Positions 1 through 11,351 of a stretch of 64,000 nt of DNA are shown here, piece after piece. Source of the stretch: Tupaia tana (taxonomy: Eukaryota; Chordata; Mammalia; Scandentia; Tupaiidae); contig JAKSZU010000005.1 in assembly GCA_026018925.1 (NCBI GenBank), positions 24,926,779 through 24,990,778 on the forward strand, in the 5' to 3' direction. Position numbers and translations under genes: made by a program. The notes under the pieces were generated by a model. That model saw only the letters and a list, made by a program, of their open reading frames with translations, had not been told where the DNA came from and searched no databases. Within the stretch, counting starts at the first letter, position 1, and each line of letters begins with the position of its first letter.

Positions 1-2326
1 TCCCTAAATGCCTGTCTCCCAGCTGCAGTGTGATGGGTCGCGCTCTGACACACCTCTGCTTCCCATCCTCAGGAGCCCCTCACCACCTGCAGGAGGCAAG
101 GCTGCCATTACAGCATGTCCCACTGACCTCTGCCCACCCTCCTGGGCCCCCGCACCCTAGGCTCCAGCCCCACAAACAGCTCACACTTTGTGCATGCTTC
201 GTTCCTGTTGGTCCCATGACAATGGCTACTCCCTCTCTCGTGTTTTAAAATACAGATTATACTACCATTCAGTACAGTGAGGCCAGCAGATGAAGAGACA
301 ACAACCATGGGAAAGATCGTTGTTGCTCACAGAACCCAAGAGGACAAGGCACACCATCCCACCCAGGGCCAGATGGGAAGCTCCAGGGTCAGCAGGAGGT
401 GGGGGTGGGGGGGAGGAGTGTGGCAGAGCCTCTTCGTGGTCCCCGTGGGAAGGAACAGGCAAGGCACTGCAAACAGGCTCAGGATGAGCTGGTTCAAATA
501 ATTTCAGGACTCAGGCATAGAAGCTGTCCCTGGTTGTTGGTTACCTGACTCTGCGGTGACTAGGGCAGGGGAAGAGTGCCCTGAAGTGTGAGAGCTCAGG
601 GGTGCTCCTGGGCAAGTGATATTGCTTTTTCTAGAAATCAGCTAGCCCTGGTGGAGGCAATCCCTTCCTAATCAGCCGGGCTCCATGTGTCAAAGCACCC
701 CACAGAGACATGGCGAACACAGCCTGGAGTGTCCTTCCTCTCTCCGTGGCATGAGCGTAGGCAGTGTGGATGGCGCAAGGCTCTGGCAGCTCCCGTGGTC
801 AGCCACCAGCCATGCTCTCTGAGCCTCGGTTCCCCATCTGTAGAGGAGGTGACGGGATAAGATGTGCTTGGCATGTCTTCAGCACTGGGTGAATGTGAGC
901 TTCCTCCCTCCGTTCGTGTCCCTCCAAGAAACGACCCAGCTGTCCCTTCTTTGGGATGTCTTTCCGACCCCACAGTCTGGGTTATTTGCCCCTCTCCTCC
1001 CTGTGCTGGCCTCTGCTACAGCACTTCCCATGCTAGATCCGAGGGGCCTGTCTCCTCTGCACAAGGCATCTTGGAGGGTTGGAACAGGCCCTCCTGATCT
1101 GCAATGTGAGGGCCTACCAGGGCCCCTGGCTCCTGGATAAAGAGGCTTGCTCAGCCTACATTGGTCAAGTAAATGAATTACTCATGGCTTTGCCATTTCC
1201 TCTGCCTCCCAAAGGAATGTTCCGTCCAGCCTCTACGGGACAGATGCTCCTCCCTCCCCATCCAGAGTCCTGTCTGCTTTCCTGTGCTTGAGTCAGATCC
1301 AGCGTCAGCACATCTGCCCCTCGGAGGGTGGGGGTGGCAGGCACCAGCTGGAGCAGTGCATCTCAGAACAGAGACTGACTTCCCGAGCACGCCCCAGCAC
1401 GCGTGCACATCAGGTGCAGCAGGAGAGTGCTCACTCATGAGGGAAAGCCTCCCAGGCCACCATCCGTGGGAGATACGGAACACATCTGCTCACCTCTGCG
1501 CTCCCAGCAGGGTCCCTCAGCCCAGCCCGGACCGTGGCTCAGGCGTCCATCTGAGGAGTGCTGCTCCCGTCAGCAGCCTTGCACCTACCCCAGGCTGATG
1601 CCAGCCTGGTTTTACTGCAAATCTCAGTGCATAGGGATGGATGGCATTGCACCTAGCAAGGGGAGATTATCCCAGTTTTGATCACTGCTTCATAAGAAAG
1701 GGCCGTTAAATGCCGTTAGGCTCTTGGGGTATAATTGGTAGAGGGCATTGTGGCCACTGGCCTGGTTAGTTTTATGGCCTTTCTTCTCTGCTCCTGACTT
1801 GATGGCCAAGCTGAGCAGCTTCAGGCATGTGTAGATGGGCTCCAGCTCAGTGGGGGACCTTCAGGTCCAGGAGATCGAATCTCTGGGTCTTCTCTTTGCC
1901 ATACATTTCTTCCTTTGGATAGCTTATGACAATTGTTTCTGGGAAAAAGGAAGAGGAGAGAGGAGATGTAGGGGGAGGGAACCTGCAGCTGCTTCTGACA
2001 TGCAGGCTCTCAAGAAGGCAAGGGAGTGGGATGGGAGCAAGCAACAGCTGCCAGGCCAGCAGGCTTCCTAATTCCCTAATCCCTCACCTGGCTTCCTGCC
2101 ACCTCAGTGCCTCCATGCGGGGAGCCCCCGTAGGAGACCATGGCAGCAAGCAGTAGGTCAGCCAAGCCATCTTAGCCTGCGATTCGAAAGCACAATTTGG
2201 CTATTCACACATGCTGGAAGGTGGACAGGTGCAGAGAATACAAAGAGACAAAATAGATTTTCCTCAAGGCACTTGGCTTCTAGCTGAGGCGTCAAATAAG
2301 TAAAGATGCAAATAAATGTGGCATAA
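1..2326. other. Low-copy sequence, no gene recognised
   Basis: GC-rich sequence without a recognisable exon; the ORFs here have no familiar protein features. About 800-890 resembles a worn plus-strand MIR core (the 'gagcctcggttccccatctg' stretch is typical). 880-1170 and 2190-2320 look like faint L2. The rest is unassigned. Confidence 0.5.
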
Positions 2327-2554
2327 GGGACCAGCAAGCGGCATGGAGTTAAGGCACTGGGCTCCCACATGGATGACTGTGGCTCGAACCCAGACCCAGG
2401 AGCTTGAAAATCACACCAGCTACATGTGCATGCATGCCCATAAAAATCCATGGAGGAGAATGGAGAAGGGCTGTGTGGCTATTCCCCTGGGGGAGGGCAA
2501 TTTCTCACTTTCCCTCTCTGTGTATCCTCTCTCTGGTGAGCATACATACTCTAT

Positions 2555-2588
<34 letters not shown>
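2327..2588 (+). mobile_element. SINE A-old copy
   Basis: tRNA-derived SINE with a 'gggaccagca' head, a degraded B-box near 2380, the 'aatggagaaggg' body, a CT-rich stretch, the 'ctatagcaaaaa' motif and about 30 A's at the 3' end. Most CpGs have decayed, so it is older than SINE-A. Its poly(A) explains the Lys/Phe-rich ORFs here. Confidence 0.85.
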
Positions 2589-2591
<3 letters not shown>

Positions 2592-2729
2592 AAAAAATAC
2601 AATTTAAAAAAAAGATATGGTATATTTAATAAATGGTACACCTGACAAACCCGGAGGGAGTCTTCCTGGTGGGAAGTGATGCCTTAACTGAGTCTGGAAG
2701 GAGATATGAGTTAGCCTCATAAAAAGGAG

Positions 2730-2960
2730 GAGGCCAGTCCCATAACACTGTGCAGAAGAAGCTGGATCCATGTAGTTAACCAGGGTTTGAGTCCCAGCTT
2801 GGTGGCTTGAAAAACGTGCATGCCCACAATCCTGATGGGATGGAGAACGGTAGCAAAAAAAGATTGTGGCATGATCAGGCCCTGTTGATGGGAGAGTGTT
2901 CTCTCCATCTATCTATCATCTCTCTCTCTCTCATGAGCATGTGCCCTATAGCATAAAAAT
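2730..2960 (+). mobile_element. SINE-C copy
   Basis: Diverged tRNA-like head with a B-box-like 'gggtttgagtcccagc', the 'cttgaaaaacgtgcatgccc' body, 'ggcatgatcaggccctgtt', a CT run and 'catgagcatgtgccctatag'. These body motifs distinguish family C from A. Confidence 0.75.
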
Positions 2961-2967
2961 ATATTTA

Positions 2968-3213
2968 TTTTATTTTTTAGGTTTTTGCCATAGGGCATGT
3001 GAGCTCACTGGAGAGAGACAGTGAGAGGGAAAGTGAGAAACCCCTCTCCAGGGTTAATGGCCACATCACAATCCTTATTCCTCCATTCTCCTGGGATTTG
3101 GGGCATGCAAGCACACGCATCCAGCATGATTTTCAAGGTGCTAGATACAGAACTCAAACCATGGTTAGCCATGTGGGAATTCAACACCTTAACCACCACA
3201 TCACCTGCTAACT
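2968..3213 (-). mobile_element. SINE A-old copy, reversed
   Basis: Reverse complement of the A-type layout: A-rich tail as T's on the left, 'gccatagggcatgtgagctc', 'cctccattctcctgggattt' and an inverted B-box ('ctcaaaccatgg') before the head at about 3205. It lies head to head with the next SINE. Confidence 0.8.
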
Positions 3214-3484
3214 CCAGGTGATGGCGTAATGGCTAGCTTCCTGGACTCCAATGTAGTCGACCACAGCTCAAGTCCTGGACCCGGTGACTTAAAGTCACAC
3301 CAAGCACATGTGCATGCGTGCCCAAGATCCCAAGAGGAGAATGGAGGAGAAGGGATTGTAGCATGGCCACCCCCCCCCCCGGGGGGGTGTGATTTCTCAC
3401 TTTCTGTCTCTCTCTTGTCTTTCCTGTGAGTGCACACGCCCTATAGCAAAAACCTTTCCAAAAATAAAAAATTAAAAATTAAAA
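3214..3484 (+). mobile_element. SINE-A copy
   Basis: Head has 'gatggcgtaatggctag' and 'gtagtcgaccacag'. The body 'caagatcccaagaggagaat' and tail 'cctatagcaaaaacc' are present. A run of C's followed by G's at 3370-3387 is the family's hairpin-like C/G block, here lengthened. Confidence 0.85.
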
Positions 3485-3664
3485 GTGGAGAGAAGGGAGA
3501 GAACAGATTATCCCAAAGAATAAGGAAAACAAAAGATGTATTGCAGTCAGAAAACTACATATGCCAAATATTTACAACCTTGGTCTGAGAATCCAAATGA
3601 GGTCACATCCACTTTGTTAGAATGTTCTAACAATTTAAAACACAGAACACTAGCTTGAAGTTAC

Positions 3665-3985
3665 ATAAACCAGTGCTTTTCAAACTTCCATGTATATACA
3701 AATCACCCAGGAATCTTGTTAAAATGAAGCCTCTGGAGGAGCAGCAGTTAGCATAATGGCTATGTCGCTGGACTCCCATGTAGTCGACCGCAGTTCGAGT
3801 CTCGGACCTGGCGGCTTAAACTCACGCTAGGCGTGTGTGCATGCGTGCCCAGGATCCCGAGAGGAGAATGGAGGAGAAGGGATTGCGGCGTGGCCATCCC
3901 CCCTGGGGGGTGATTTCTCGCTTTCTATCTCTCTGTCTCTCTCTGTCTTTCTGGCGAGCGCACGCGTCCTATAGCAAAAACCTCT

Positions 3986-4018
<33 letters not shown>

Positions 4019-4165
4019 TGAAGCCTCTGGTTAGGAAGGCCAGGGATGGGGTCTGAAATTCTGCATGAGCTTGTTAGAAATGCAGACTCTAACTAATAAC
4101 ATAATTAGCCAATCTAACTGGTAACACCATCCAGGTGCGCTGTGGCCCACACTTTAGGTAACAAG
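3665..4165 (+). mobile_element. MER5A-like DNA transposon remnant
   Basis: 'cagtgcttttcaaacttcca' followed by 'aaatcacccaggaatcttgt', then after the SINE-A insertion 'tctgaaattctgcatgagct' matches the layout of the nonautonomous hAT element MER5A. It is interrupted at 3737-4014. Confidence 0.7.
3737..4014 (+). mobile_element. SINE-A (A1) with perfect 16-bp TSD
   Basis: Full-length copy with intact head, B-box-like 'agttcgagtctcgg' and A-rich tail. The flanks 'aaaatgaagcctctgg' at 3721-3736 and 4015-4030 are identical. The duplication plus A-tail is the signature of L1-mediated insertion, here into a MER5A-like element. CpG dinucleotides are well kept, so it is fairly young. Confidence 0.95.
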
Positions 4166-4435
4166 GATTAAACAAACACCAAGACGTCTCCTCTCACCTA
4201 ACGGGATGCCTGAAATAATGCTGTTTCTTGTAGACTCATTGGCTCGACAATGTCACCCAGGGTTCAGAATCTTTCATCCTTCTATTCCATCTTATGTTCT
4301 TAATAATCAAAAGGTGGCCGTCACAGCTTTAGACGTCCCATCCTCCGCAACAGAATCAGACGGGAACAAAGGGTGCTTCTTCGCACAGAGCTCTTTCTTT
4401 TCATCAGGAGGAAAAATCTTTCTCAGATGTGCCCT

Positions 4436-4885
4436 GTATTAATCCTGGTTCTCCAGAGAAACAGAACGAATATATACTAAGAGATTTATTATAAGGAATT
4501 GGCTCGTGTGATTATGGAAACTGTCCATTTTCAAGACCTGCAGTGTGTGCCAACAAGCTGAAGACCCAGGAGAGCCAATGAATAGTTATAGCCCAAAGGC
4601 CAGCTTGCTGATGTTTCAGTTCTAGTTCAAAGGCAGGGAGAAACCAGTGTCCCAGTTTGAAGGTTACTAGGCAGTAGAGATTTTTCTTACTCCAGGGGAG
4701 AGTTAGCCTTTTTCTTCTATTCAGGCCTTCAACTGATGGAATGAAGCCCACCCATATAGGGGAGAGAAATCTGTTGTACTCAGCCTACTGATTTAAGTGT
4801 TAATCTCATCCAAAAAACACCCTCACACAAATGCCCAGAATAATGTTTCACCAAATATCTGGGCACCCTGTAGCCCAGTCAAGTG
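4436..4885 (-). mobile_element. Ancient LTR-like interspersed repeat
   Basis: Begins 'tattaatcctggttctccag' and runs through 'gatttattataaggaattgg' to 'cagtcaagtggacacatag'. On the minus strand it ends with an AATAAA-type signal followed by the 'tctctggagaacc' motif, as in LTR-like repeats common in placental genomes. I recognise the text but not its exact family. Confidence 0.55.
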
Positions 4886-5845
4886 GACACATAGGTTCGA
4901 TCTGTTTCATTGGTCAGAACTAGGTCTAGAATTTGCCCACTCTTAAACAAAATGCTGAAAAAGGAAAATGGATACCACGATGCCTCAAACATGCCTGACT
5001 AGTCCCTCAAGGTTGGAGCCAACTCCTGTGTGCATACTACCATCAACGTTGAATCAGACAGAGTTCTTTAGCAAAGACTAAGAGTGAAAGTGGTTATAGA
5101 ATAAGCAACCAACAGTGCTGTAGAATTAAGACCCAAACAATTATGGTTCTCAGCTTCCACCTCTATCACAACTCCCCTTTGACCTCACTTATTTCTGGCA
5201 ACTCCAGAGTAATGGCTTTTGTTTCCTCATGCAGTCCAGTGAGCCACACACTACTGTGTCATGGTACCTGACTCTGCTATGCACCTCCTCTGTTCCACAC
5301 TGTAGCTCTCTGTTGATGGTTCTCAGATTTCACGGTGACCCAACAGCTCGGCAAACCCTGAGAAATGAGAATGGCTCCCAGGTTTGCTGGGCTGGGAAGT
5401 GCCAGGTTTAAGGAATTGACCAATGGATTGGGACAGTCTTTTTCTCCTGTTAGCACACACCTTATTTTAGGGCTGGACCAAAGAAGGCTTATGTGCCGCC
5501 TCCAGACTGTCTTTAAAGACACTATTCCTCTTCTGTCTCCGTCCCTCATTCATCAGACCCCTGATGAATTCTCTCAGATGCCTCAAAGCCCTTGTTCATA
5601 TCGTACGTTCCTTCCATCAGCTCATGTTCCACACTTCGACTTCCTAACTAAATATTCCTGAAAGTACATGAAGCTCAATTTGGGATATAGTTTGAAGGGA
5701 ATTTGAAGACTTTCCCACAGGGAGCTTCTCTGCCCTCAGTTAAATCAGGAACCATAAATAGACGTTTGGTGGAGAGGGAGGGGGAACATTACTTAGTCCA
5801 TGGGCCAGATAAACATCATCTCAGCTGGCTCAAGATTGCATATTC
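4886..5845. other. Low-copy sequence
   Basis: No gene, RNA or clear repeat seen. 5380-5640 is pyrimidine-rich and may be L2-derived, but I cannot align it confidently. Confidence 0.4.
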
Positions 5846-6102
5846 GGGAACCAGCAGTTAGCGTAATGGCTATGTCGCTGGACTCCCACGTAGTCAACCA
5901 CGGTTCGTGTCCCGGACCCGGTGGCTTAAAACTCATGCCGGGCGCATGTGCGTGCGTGCCCAAGATCCCGAGAGGAGAATGGAGGAGAAGGGATTGCGGC
6001 GTGACCATCCCCCCTGGGGGGTGATTTCTCGCTTTCTGTCTCTATGTCTCTCTCTGTCTGTCTGGCGAGCGCACGCGCCCTATAGCGAAAACCTCCCAAA
6101 AA
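5846..6102 (+). mobile_element. SINE-A (A2) with 14-bp TSD
   Basis: A2 diagnostic states: 'gaaccagcag' start, 'cttaaaactc', 'gtgaccatcc', 'ctctatgtctctc' and 'tagcgaaaacc'. The flanks 'aagattgcatattc' at 5832-5845 and 6103-6116 are identical. CpGs are mostly intact. Confidence 0.93.
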
Positions 6103-6204
6103 AAGATTGCATATTCAGTTATAAGTGAGGCTGTAATATTTTCAGTGTGTGTAAATGTGGAGTGGGGTGTTACATTAAAAAATGAAGTTGGAGTGGTAGA
6201 CAGG

Positions 6205-6650
6205 TGCCAGGTGATTCATTCACTAGGTCATCCAAAAACATATATTGAGCACCGATTGCATGCCAGGCAGTTCTCAGAACACTGACACGTGCTTCCTATT
6301 TTGATGAGGTTTTCAGTGTAGATCGTAGAGTAGTCCTAGGTACTTGCTAAGGGATGTGGAGTTATCCTGAAGGTCACAGGGAGCTGACTGATGAAGCATT
6401 TCATCTGGGGAATGGCATAATGTAACTTACATCTTGCAAAGCTCTGGCCACGAACTAGAGGAAAATGTGACTAAGAGCGCAACAGTGTAGGAGAGAGTGA
6501 GCAGAGTTTGAACCAAAGTGGTGGCCAGGGGCTGGGAAGAAGTGGATGAACAAAAAGACACATACAGGGTTCTGAGTCTGTCGAATTTCCTAACTTCATC
6601 AATGACTCGATACACAAGTGGTGAATGAGAGGGAGGATCGAACAAGGACC
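6205..6650 (+). mobile_element. L2-like LINE remnant
   Basis: 'tattgagcaccgattgcatg' followed by 'ccaggcagttctcagaacac' is the familiar L2 motif. The sequence to about 6650 is compatible with the L2 body. Heavily diverged. Confidence 0.55.
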
Positions 6651-6821
6651 CCTCTAGATAGGAACAACAAGGGTGGTACCAAGTTCAGGGAAATAGCTGT
6701 TGCTTTTGATTATGATAATAATAGCCCAAAATAAAAGGGGGCAGGGAGAGCAACAAGGTTTTCATATTTTATGAGAATGAAGCAGGTATTAGACTGAAGT
6801 AGATTGTGATAATTAATCCTT

Positions 6822-7102
6822 TTTTTGTTTTAATTATTATGATTTTTTTTTCTTTTTTTTTTTTTGCTATTGGGCATATGAGTTTACCAGGGAGAGAGAG
6901 AGGGAAGGGGAAAAGTGAGAAATCACCCCCCTCCCCAAGAAGAATGGTCATGCCACAATCCATTCTCCTCCATTCTCCCAGAATTTGGGGCATGCACACA
7001 CACATGCCCAATGTGATTTTTAAGCTGTCAGGTCTGGGACTTGAACTGTGGTCAGCCATGTGGAAGTCCAGAGCCTTAACCACCACACCATCTGCTGGTG
7101 CC
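6822..7102 (-). mobile_element. SINE A-old, reversed, 14-bp TSD
   Basis: Identical flanks 'gataattaatcctt' at 6808-6821 and 7103-7116 enclose a minus-strand A-type copy with a T-rich left end, 'ctcctccattctcccagaat' and the inverted B-box 'acttgaactgtgg'. Inserted in L1. Confidence 0.9.
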
Positions 7103-7404
7103 GATAATTAATCCTTAAAGCATTAATAAAGTACCTCAAAAATAAAATACCAATAGGAATTAAAACAACATACTAAAAAGTACTTAACACAAAAAAAGGC
7201 AGCAAAAGAGGAACAGAAAAGCATGTCTATATCCTTATATAAACACATAGAAAATAAATAGCAAAATGGCAAACATAAATGTCACCGTGTCAATAATTAT
7301 AATTAAGTAAGAGTAGACAAAACATTTGAAAGGCAGGTCGTAAAACCGTGTCAATATAAAGCACACTTCAGATTCAAACACACACATATGGTGAAAGCAA
7401 AAGG

Positions 7405-7665
7405 CTAGACGCCCAGATGCGGTGATGTGAGATGGCACTGCTGCATGGAGGCTGAGGCCACATGGAAGGCCCAGGTTTGGATCTGGCCCGACTTAAAACA
7501 AGTACAAATCAGACACAGTGGCACACGTCTGAGATCCTAGTGACTGAGAGGCTAGGGCAGGACAATCACAATGGCAAGACCCTCTCAGAAATACCTCTCA
7601 GAGTACCGCTCTCTCTTCCTCTCTCTCCCTTCCCACCACATTTTCTCTCTCAACAAAAGAAAAAA
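7405..7665 (+). mobile_element. SINE-D variant (tRNA head, 7SL-like body)
   Basis: Head 'ggcactgctgcatggaggct' with B-box-like 'caggtttggatctggc', then 'gtggcacacgtctgagatcc' and 'gaggctagggcaggacaatc'. That second part resembles the 7SL/Alu core, and a CT-rich tail follows. Confidence 0.6.
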
Positions 7666-7671
7666 GGATGG

Positions 7672-7876
7672 GGCCAGCAGATGGCATCATGGTTAAGGCA
7701 CTGGACTGACCATGGCTGATCATGGTTCAAGTCCCAGACCGAGCCACTTGCTTTCTCACCTTCCCACTTTCTCCCTCCTCTCTCTCTCTCTCACGAGCAC
7801 ACATACCCTATAGCAAATTAAGGAATGCTGATAATAATAAATAAAATTAAATAAATAATTCGTTTTTTTTAAAAAG
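7672..7876 (+). mobile_element. SINE-B copy
   Basis: An A-type head ('gccagcagatggcatcatgg', 'ggttcaagtcccag') jumps directly to the CT-rich tail, missing the 'gagaatggaggagaaggg' body. It ends in the B-specific AATAAATAAAATTAAATAAAT tract. Confidence 0.8.
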
Positions 7877-8391
7877 GATATAAAAATTACCATTCAAGTA
7901 GCCTGATGTTAAAATTAAACAAAATAAGACGTTAAGATAAGAAATATCATTAGAAACAAAGAACAAACATAGGTAATGATAAAACAATCAATCCATCCAG
8001 ATAATATAGTAATTAAAAGGTACATGTACAACAACAGAGTCCCAAAGTACGTGAAGGAAAAATTAACAGACCCGAACGGAGATATAGACAATGCAACACT
8101 TACAGAAAGAGAACTCAGTAATTGATAGAACTGAACAAAACAGCTCTAACACGACAGACCTGAACAACACTCCTCAGTCAAACAGTAGAATTACACATTC
8201 TTTTCAAGGGCACATGGGGCATTCGTCAAGCTAGACCATATGCTAGGCAATAAAACAAGTCTCAATAAATTTAACAGAAATGAATCAATACTACACATAC
8301 GTTCTCCAAAATTCGATTAGAAGTCAAGAACAGAAATAAAAGTGGAAATCACCATTTATTTGGAAGTTAAACAACACACTTAAAAAAAATT

Positions 8392-8584
8392 GTCAGAGAG
8401 CTCACTAGGGAGAAAGAGAGAAAGGAAGAAAGCAGCCCCTGTCCATGAGGTATTATCACTCCACACTCCCTTCTCCTCTGTTTCTCCCTCCTTCTGCATG
8501 TACTTGGCATGCTTCTCATGATTTGAACTGCAGAGTCAGCCATGTGGGATTCAGCTTCTTTAACTACCAGACGATGGCTGGCCC
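8392..8584 (-). mobile_element. SINE-C, reversed
   Basis: Reverse-oriented copy running from 'gtcagagagctcactaggga' to the head at 'gatggctggccc', with an inverted, decayed B-box near 8530. Inserted in L1. Confidence 0.65.
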
Positions 8585-8611
8585 TAAGTAATCACTCAAA
8601 AAAGAAACCCC

Positions 8612-8886
8612 TAGGACCAGCAGTTAGCATAATGGCTATGTCGCTGGACTCTTCACGTAGTCGACCGCAGTTCAAGTCCTGGACCCGGTGGCTTAAACTC
8701 ACGCCGGGCGTGTGTGCATGTGTGCCCAAGGTCCCGAGAGAAGAATGGAGGAGAAAGGATTGTGGCTTGGCCATCCCCTCTGAGGAGTGATTTCTCGCTT
8801 TCTGTCTCTCTGTCTCTCTCTCTGTCTGTCTGGCGAGTGCACACGCCCTATAGCAAAAATCTCTCAAAAAAAATAAAATAAAAAAT
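8612..8886 (+). mobile_element. SINE-A (A1), 10-bp TSD
   Basis: A1-type copy with 'gcagttcaagtcctgg' and 'tatagcaaaaatctctc'. The flanks 'aagaaacccc' at 8602-8611 and 8887-8896 match. Confidence 0.88.
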
Positions 8887-9273
8887 AAGAAACCCCAAGA
8901 GAAAGTTTTAAATTCCTGAACTGAATGAAAACCAAAGTATTACAAATCAAAATTAATAAAATGTAGAGAAAGCAATGCTTAGTGAAAAAAAGTATAGCTT
9001 AAGATATGATGTTAGGGGGGAAAAAGCTATAAAATCAGAAATCTCAGTAACTGTCCAAAGAAACTAGAAAAAAAAAAAAAAAAGGAAAGCAAATCAAGCC
9101 AAAGTAAATAATAAAAATAGAAAAAAATCAGAAAGCAAATCAATGAAATAAAAAACAGAAACACAATATAGTAGATCAATGCAACAAAGTTGCTTATTTG
9201 AAAAGATAACCAGGATTGCTGAATCTTTTGCTAGGCTAACCAAGAAAAAGGGAAAGACGTAAATTGTATGTCA

Positions 9274-9537
9274 TGGGTTAGCTCTATGGCCTGTTGGCTG
9301 AGGAAGCCAGATCCCACATGGCTGCCTGCACAGTTCAAGTCCCAGCCCTAGTGACTTGAGGGATATACCAGACGTGTGGTGTGCATGCCCCAAATCCCAG
9401 TAGGGTAGTAAAATGAAGAAGGATTAACATATGACTGTGTCCCAATAAGGCGTGCTTTCTCCCCCCCTTTCTTTGTCTCTCTCTGATGAGCATATGTGCC
9501 CTCTGACAAACCACAAAACAAATAAGTAAATAAGTTA
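9274..9537 (+). mobile_element. SINE-C copy
   Basis: Head 'agctctatggcctgttggct', B-box-like 'cagttcaagtcccagc', 'ccccaaatcccagtagggta', and tail 'catatgtgccctctgacaaa'. It disrupts the L1 ORF2 remnant. Confidence 0.78.
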
Positions 9538-10169
9538 TATATGCCTTAAATGAAAACGGAAACATTACTACAGACTCTATAGAAATTACAGTATTGTAGG
9601 AGAGCATTATTAATAACTTCATGCTGACAAATTTAGATGAAGTAAGAAATCCTAGTAAATACATATTACCATGATTGACTCAGAAAAAATATAGAAAGAC
9701 TGAAAAGACCTATACAAAGTTAAGAAGTTGAATTTGTAGCTTAAAATATTATCACAAAGAAACCACAATGAAGATGCTAAATTCTGGTAATTTCTACTAA
9801 GTATTTAAGGAAGAAATAATATGTATTTTTACACAAGTTCTTCAAGAAAATTGAAGGAGAGAGAATACTTTCCAACTCATCTACTGAGTTCAGCATTATT
9901 CTGATAGCCAACCCAAACAAAGAAATTACAAAAACGGAAAACCACAAACCAGTATGAAAAAATTGTAAACTGGATATCGGCAAATAAGGTTCAACAACCT
10001 ATTGAATGGATAAGGCATCATGATCTAACAGGATTTATCCCAGGAATGAAAAATTAGTTTAACATCAGAAAATCAATCAATATAGTTCACCATATTAATA
10101 AAGGACAAAAATCATATGATAGCTCAGTGATGCAAAAATTTTTTTAACAATATTTAACATTTATTTCTT

Positions 10170-11351
10170 TTTTTTTTGTACTATTTATTTCTTTTGGAGG
10201 AGGAGGTTAAACATTTGTTTGTTTGTTTATTTATTTTTGCTCCAAAGAGCTTTCCCAAAGAGCAGAGATTTATTTTCATTACATGTCAACATGGACAATG
10301 TTCTAACGTTATGACAATTTAAATTCAAGGTAATATACACAATATGTGTTTTTCTGAAATTTAGTGTGTTTATTTGAGCATATGGGTGTTCCTTGTGTTC
10401 TTGCTCACACATGAAAGAAACTGGCACTTGGGCTTCATGGGCAAATTTTTAAAATTACAAATTAATCCAGCTTGTCTTTGATATGGGCTTCAGCTAATAG
10501 TTAAGAAATCATTCAATAATAACGGCCTCAAACATGTAAAAAGCCTATGAAACTGCAACTAATAAAGGGACTATTGATTCTAAGAATAAGCAAGGAAATG
10601 AGGTTAGAATTTTAAGTGTGGATGTCAAGTTCAATATTCTTCCCATTTTTGTAGCATGTATAAAGTAGAAAGAGAGAATAAGAAGTATATGAACAACATA
10701 AAATAAGTGCATACAGAACTGGGAAATATTTTTCATTGCAATTGCCACTTATTTCAGTTCCAATAGAAGCTAGTAAGGAAAATAACCATTTAAGGTGGAA
10801 GATTAATTACACTGTGGCTGTTTGAACTTCTGGTGAGCAAAAGAATGAATGCAATCAACTTCCCTGGTTTATACTTAATTATTTATCTTACAACATGTTA
10901 TTTTGTAAACTTCTGGGTCATGCTTTGAAAATTCAAAGCCGAAAATAAAATCATAAAGAAAGCGAGAAATTCTATGTACACATCTAGACAGATGTTTGCT
11001 TGTAGTTTTTGGTATCCAAAACCTTTTTCCCACACATTGCGCAGATACCCTTTTTGTAGGCGCAGCCCTGGCAGTAATGAGAACCTGGTTGGTGCACAGA
11101 ACTTTTACAAATTCTGCAAGTAGAGAACTTGTTTTTTCCATATGGGTCGAATCTTGCTTTTTTTGAAGTCAAAGCTTTATTTTCATTCAGCTTTCTTCCA
11201 CCACTTTCTGTGGTATTCCTTGCACCATCTTTCCAAGTATCTGGAGTGATAACAGTACCAAGTTTCTTTTCACATTTTTCGCACACCATCCTTCCGCCGG
11301 CGATTCCCCTAGCTACAAAACCTGGAGCAGCTAGAAAACATCAACACTACC
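10170..11351 (-). pseudogene. CRIPT: Processed retrocopy of CRIPT mRNA, ORF intact
   Basis: A nearly 1.2-kb cDNA-like insertion holds about 62 bp of 5' UTR, the complete CRIPT coding region without introns, a roughly 0.8-kb 3' UTR and a short A-tail (T run at 10168-10177). An AATAAA lies at 10189-10184 (minus strand), just before the tail. It is flanked by 12-bp direct repeats 'catttatttctt' at 10158-10169 and 11352-11363. Outside the repeats the L1 text rejoins: '...tttaacatttatttctt' then 'atttaaaaactcagcaagct', as in L1 ORF2. This shows L1-machinery insertion into an already resident L1. The family knowledge is that CRIPT is normally a multi-exon gene. Whether this copy is transcribed cannot be seen; upstream of its 5' end there is only L1 sequence and no obvious promoter. 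Confidence 0.95.
10984..11289 (-). CDS. CRIPT: Cysteine-rich PDZ-binding protein (CRIPT) retrocopy ORF, 101 aa
   Basis: The ORF is open from ATG to stop and, as far as I can recall, its product equals mammalian CRIPT over all 101 residues. Four CxxC pairs are present: Cys3/Cys6, Cys58/Cys61, Cys73/Cys76 and Cys83/Cys86, the expected zinc-binding set. The C-terminus is ...KQTSV, a class I PDZ ligand (Thr at -2, Val at 0). Known roles: CRIPT binds PDZ3 of PSD-95 and tubulin at excitatory synapses, and it is also reported as a component of the human minor spliceosome. The start is the family start, followed by MVCEKCEKK. No stop, frameshift or lost cysteine is visible. Because it is intronless and embedded in a retrocopy, it is a retrogene candidate or a young pseudogene, not the parental locus. 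Expression is unproven. Confidence 0.9.
   Translation of the reverse strand: MVCEKCEKKLGTVITPDTWKDGARNTTESGGRKLNENKALTSKKARFDPYGKNKFSTCRICKSSVHQPGSHYCQGCAYKKGICAMCGKKVLDTKNYKQTSV

Noticed and set aside
2560..2588. Regularly recurring 250-bp units considered as a CRISPR-like or tandem array
   Set aside because: Copies are dispersed, on both strands, have individual target-site duplications and A-tails; they are SINEs.
7480..7610. Independent 7SL monomer at 7480-7610
   Set aside because: It is continuous with a SINE-D head and tail, so it is better read as one SINE-D variant.
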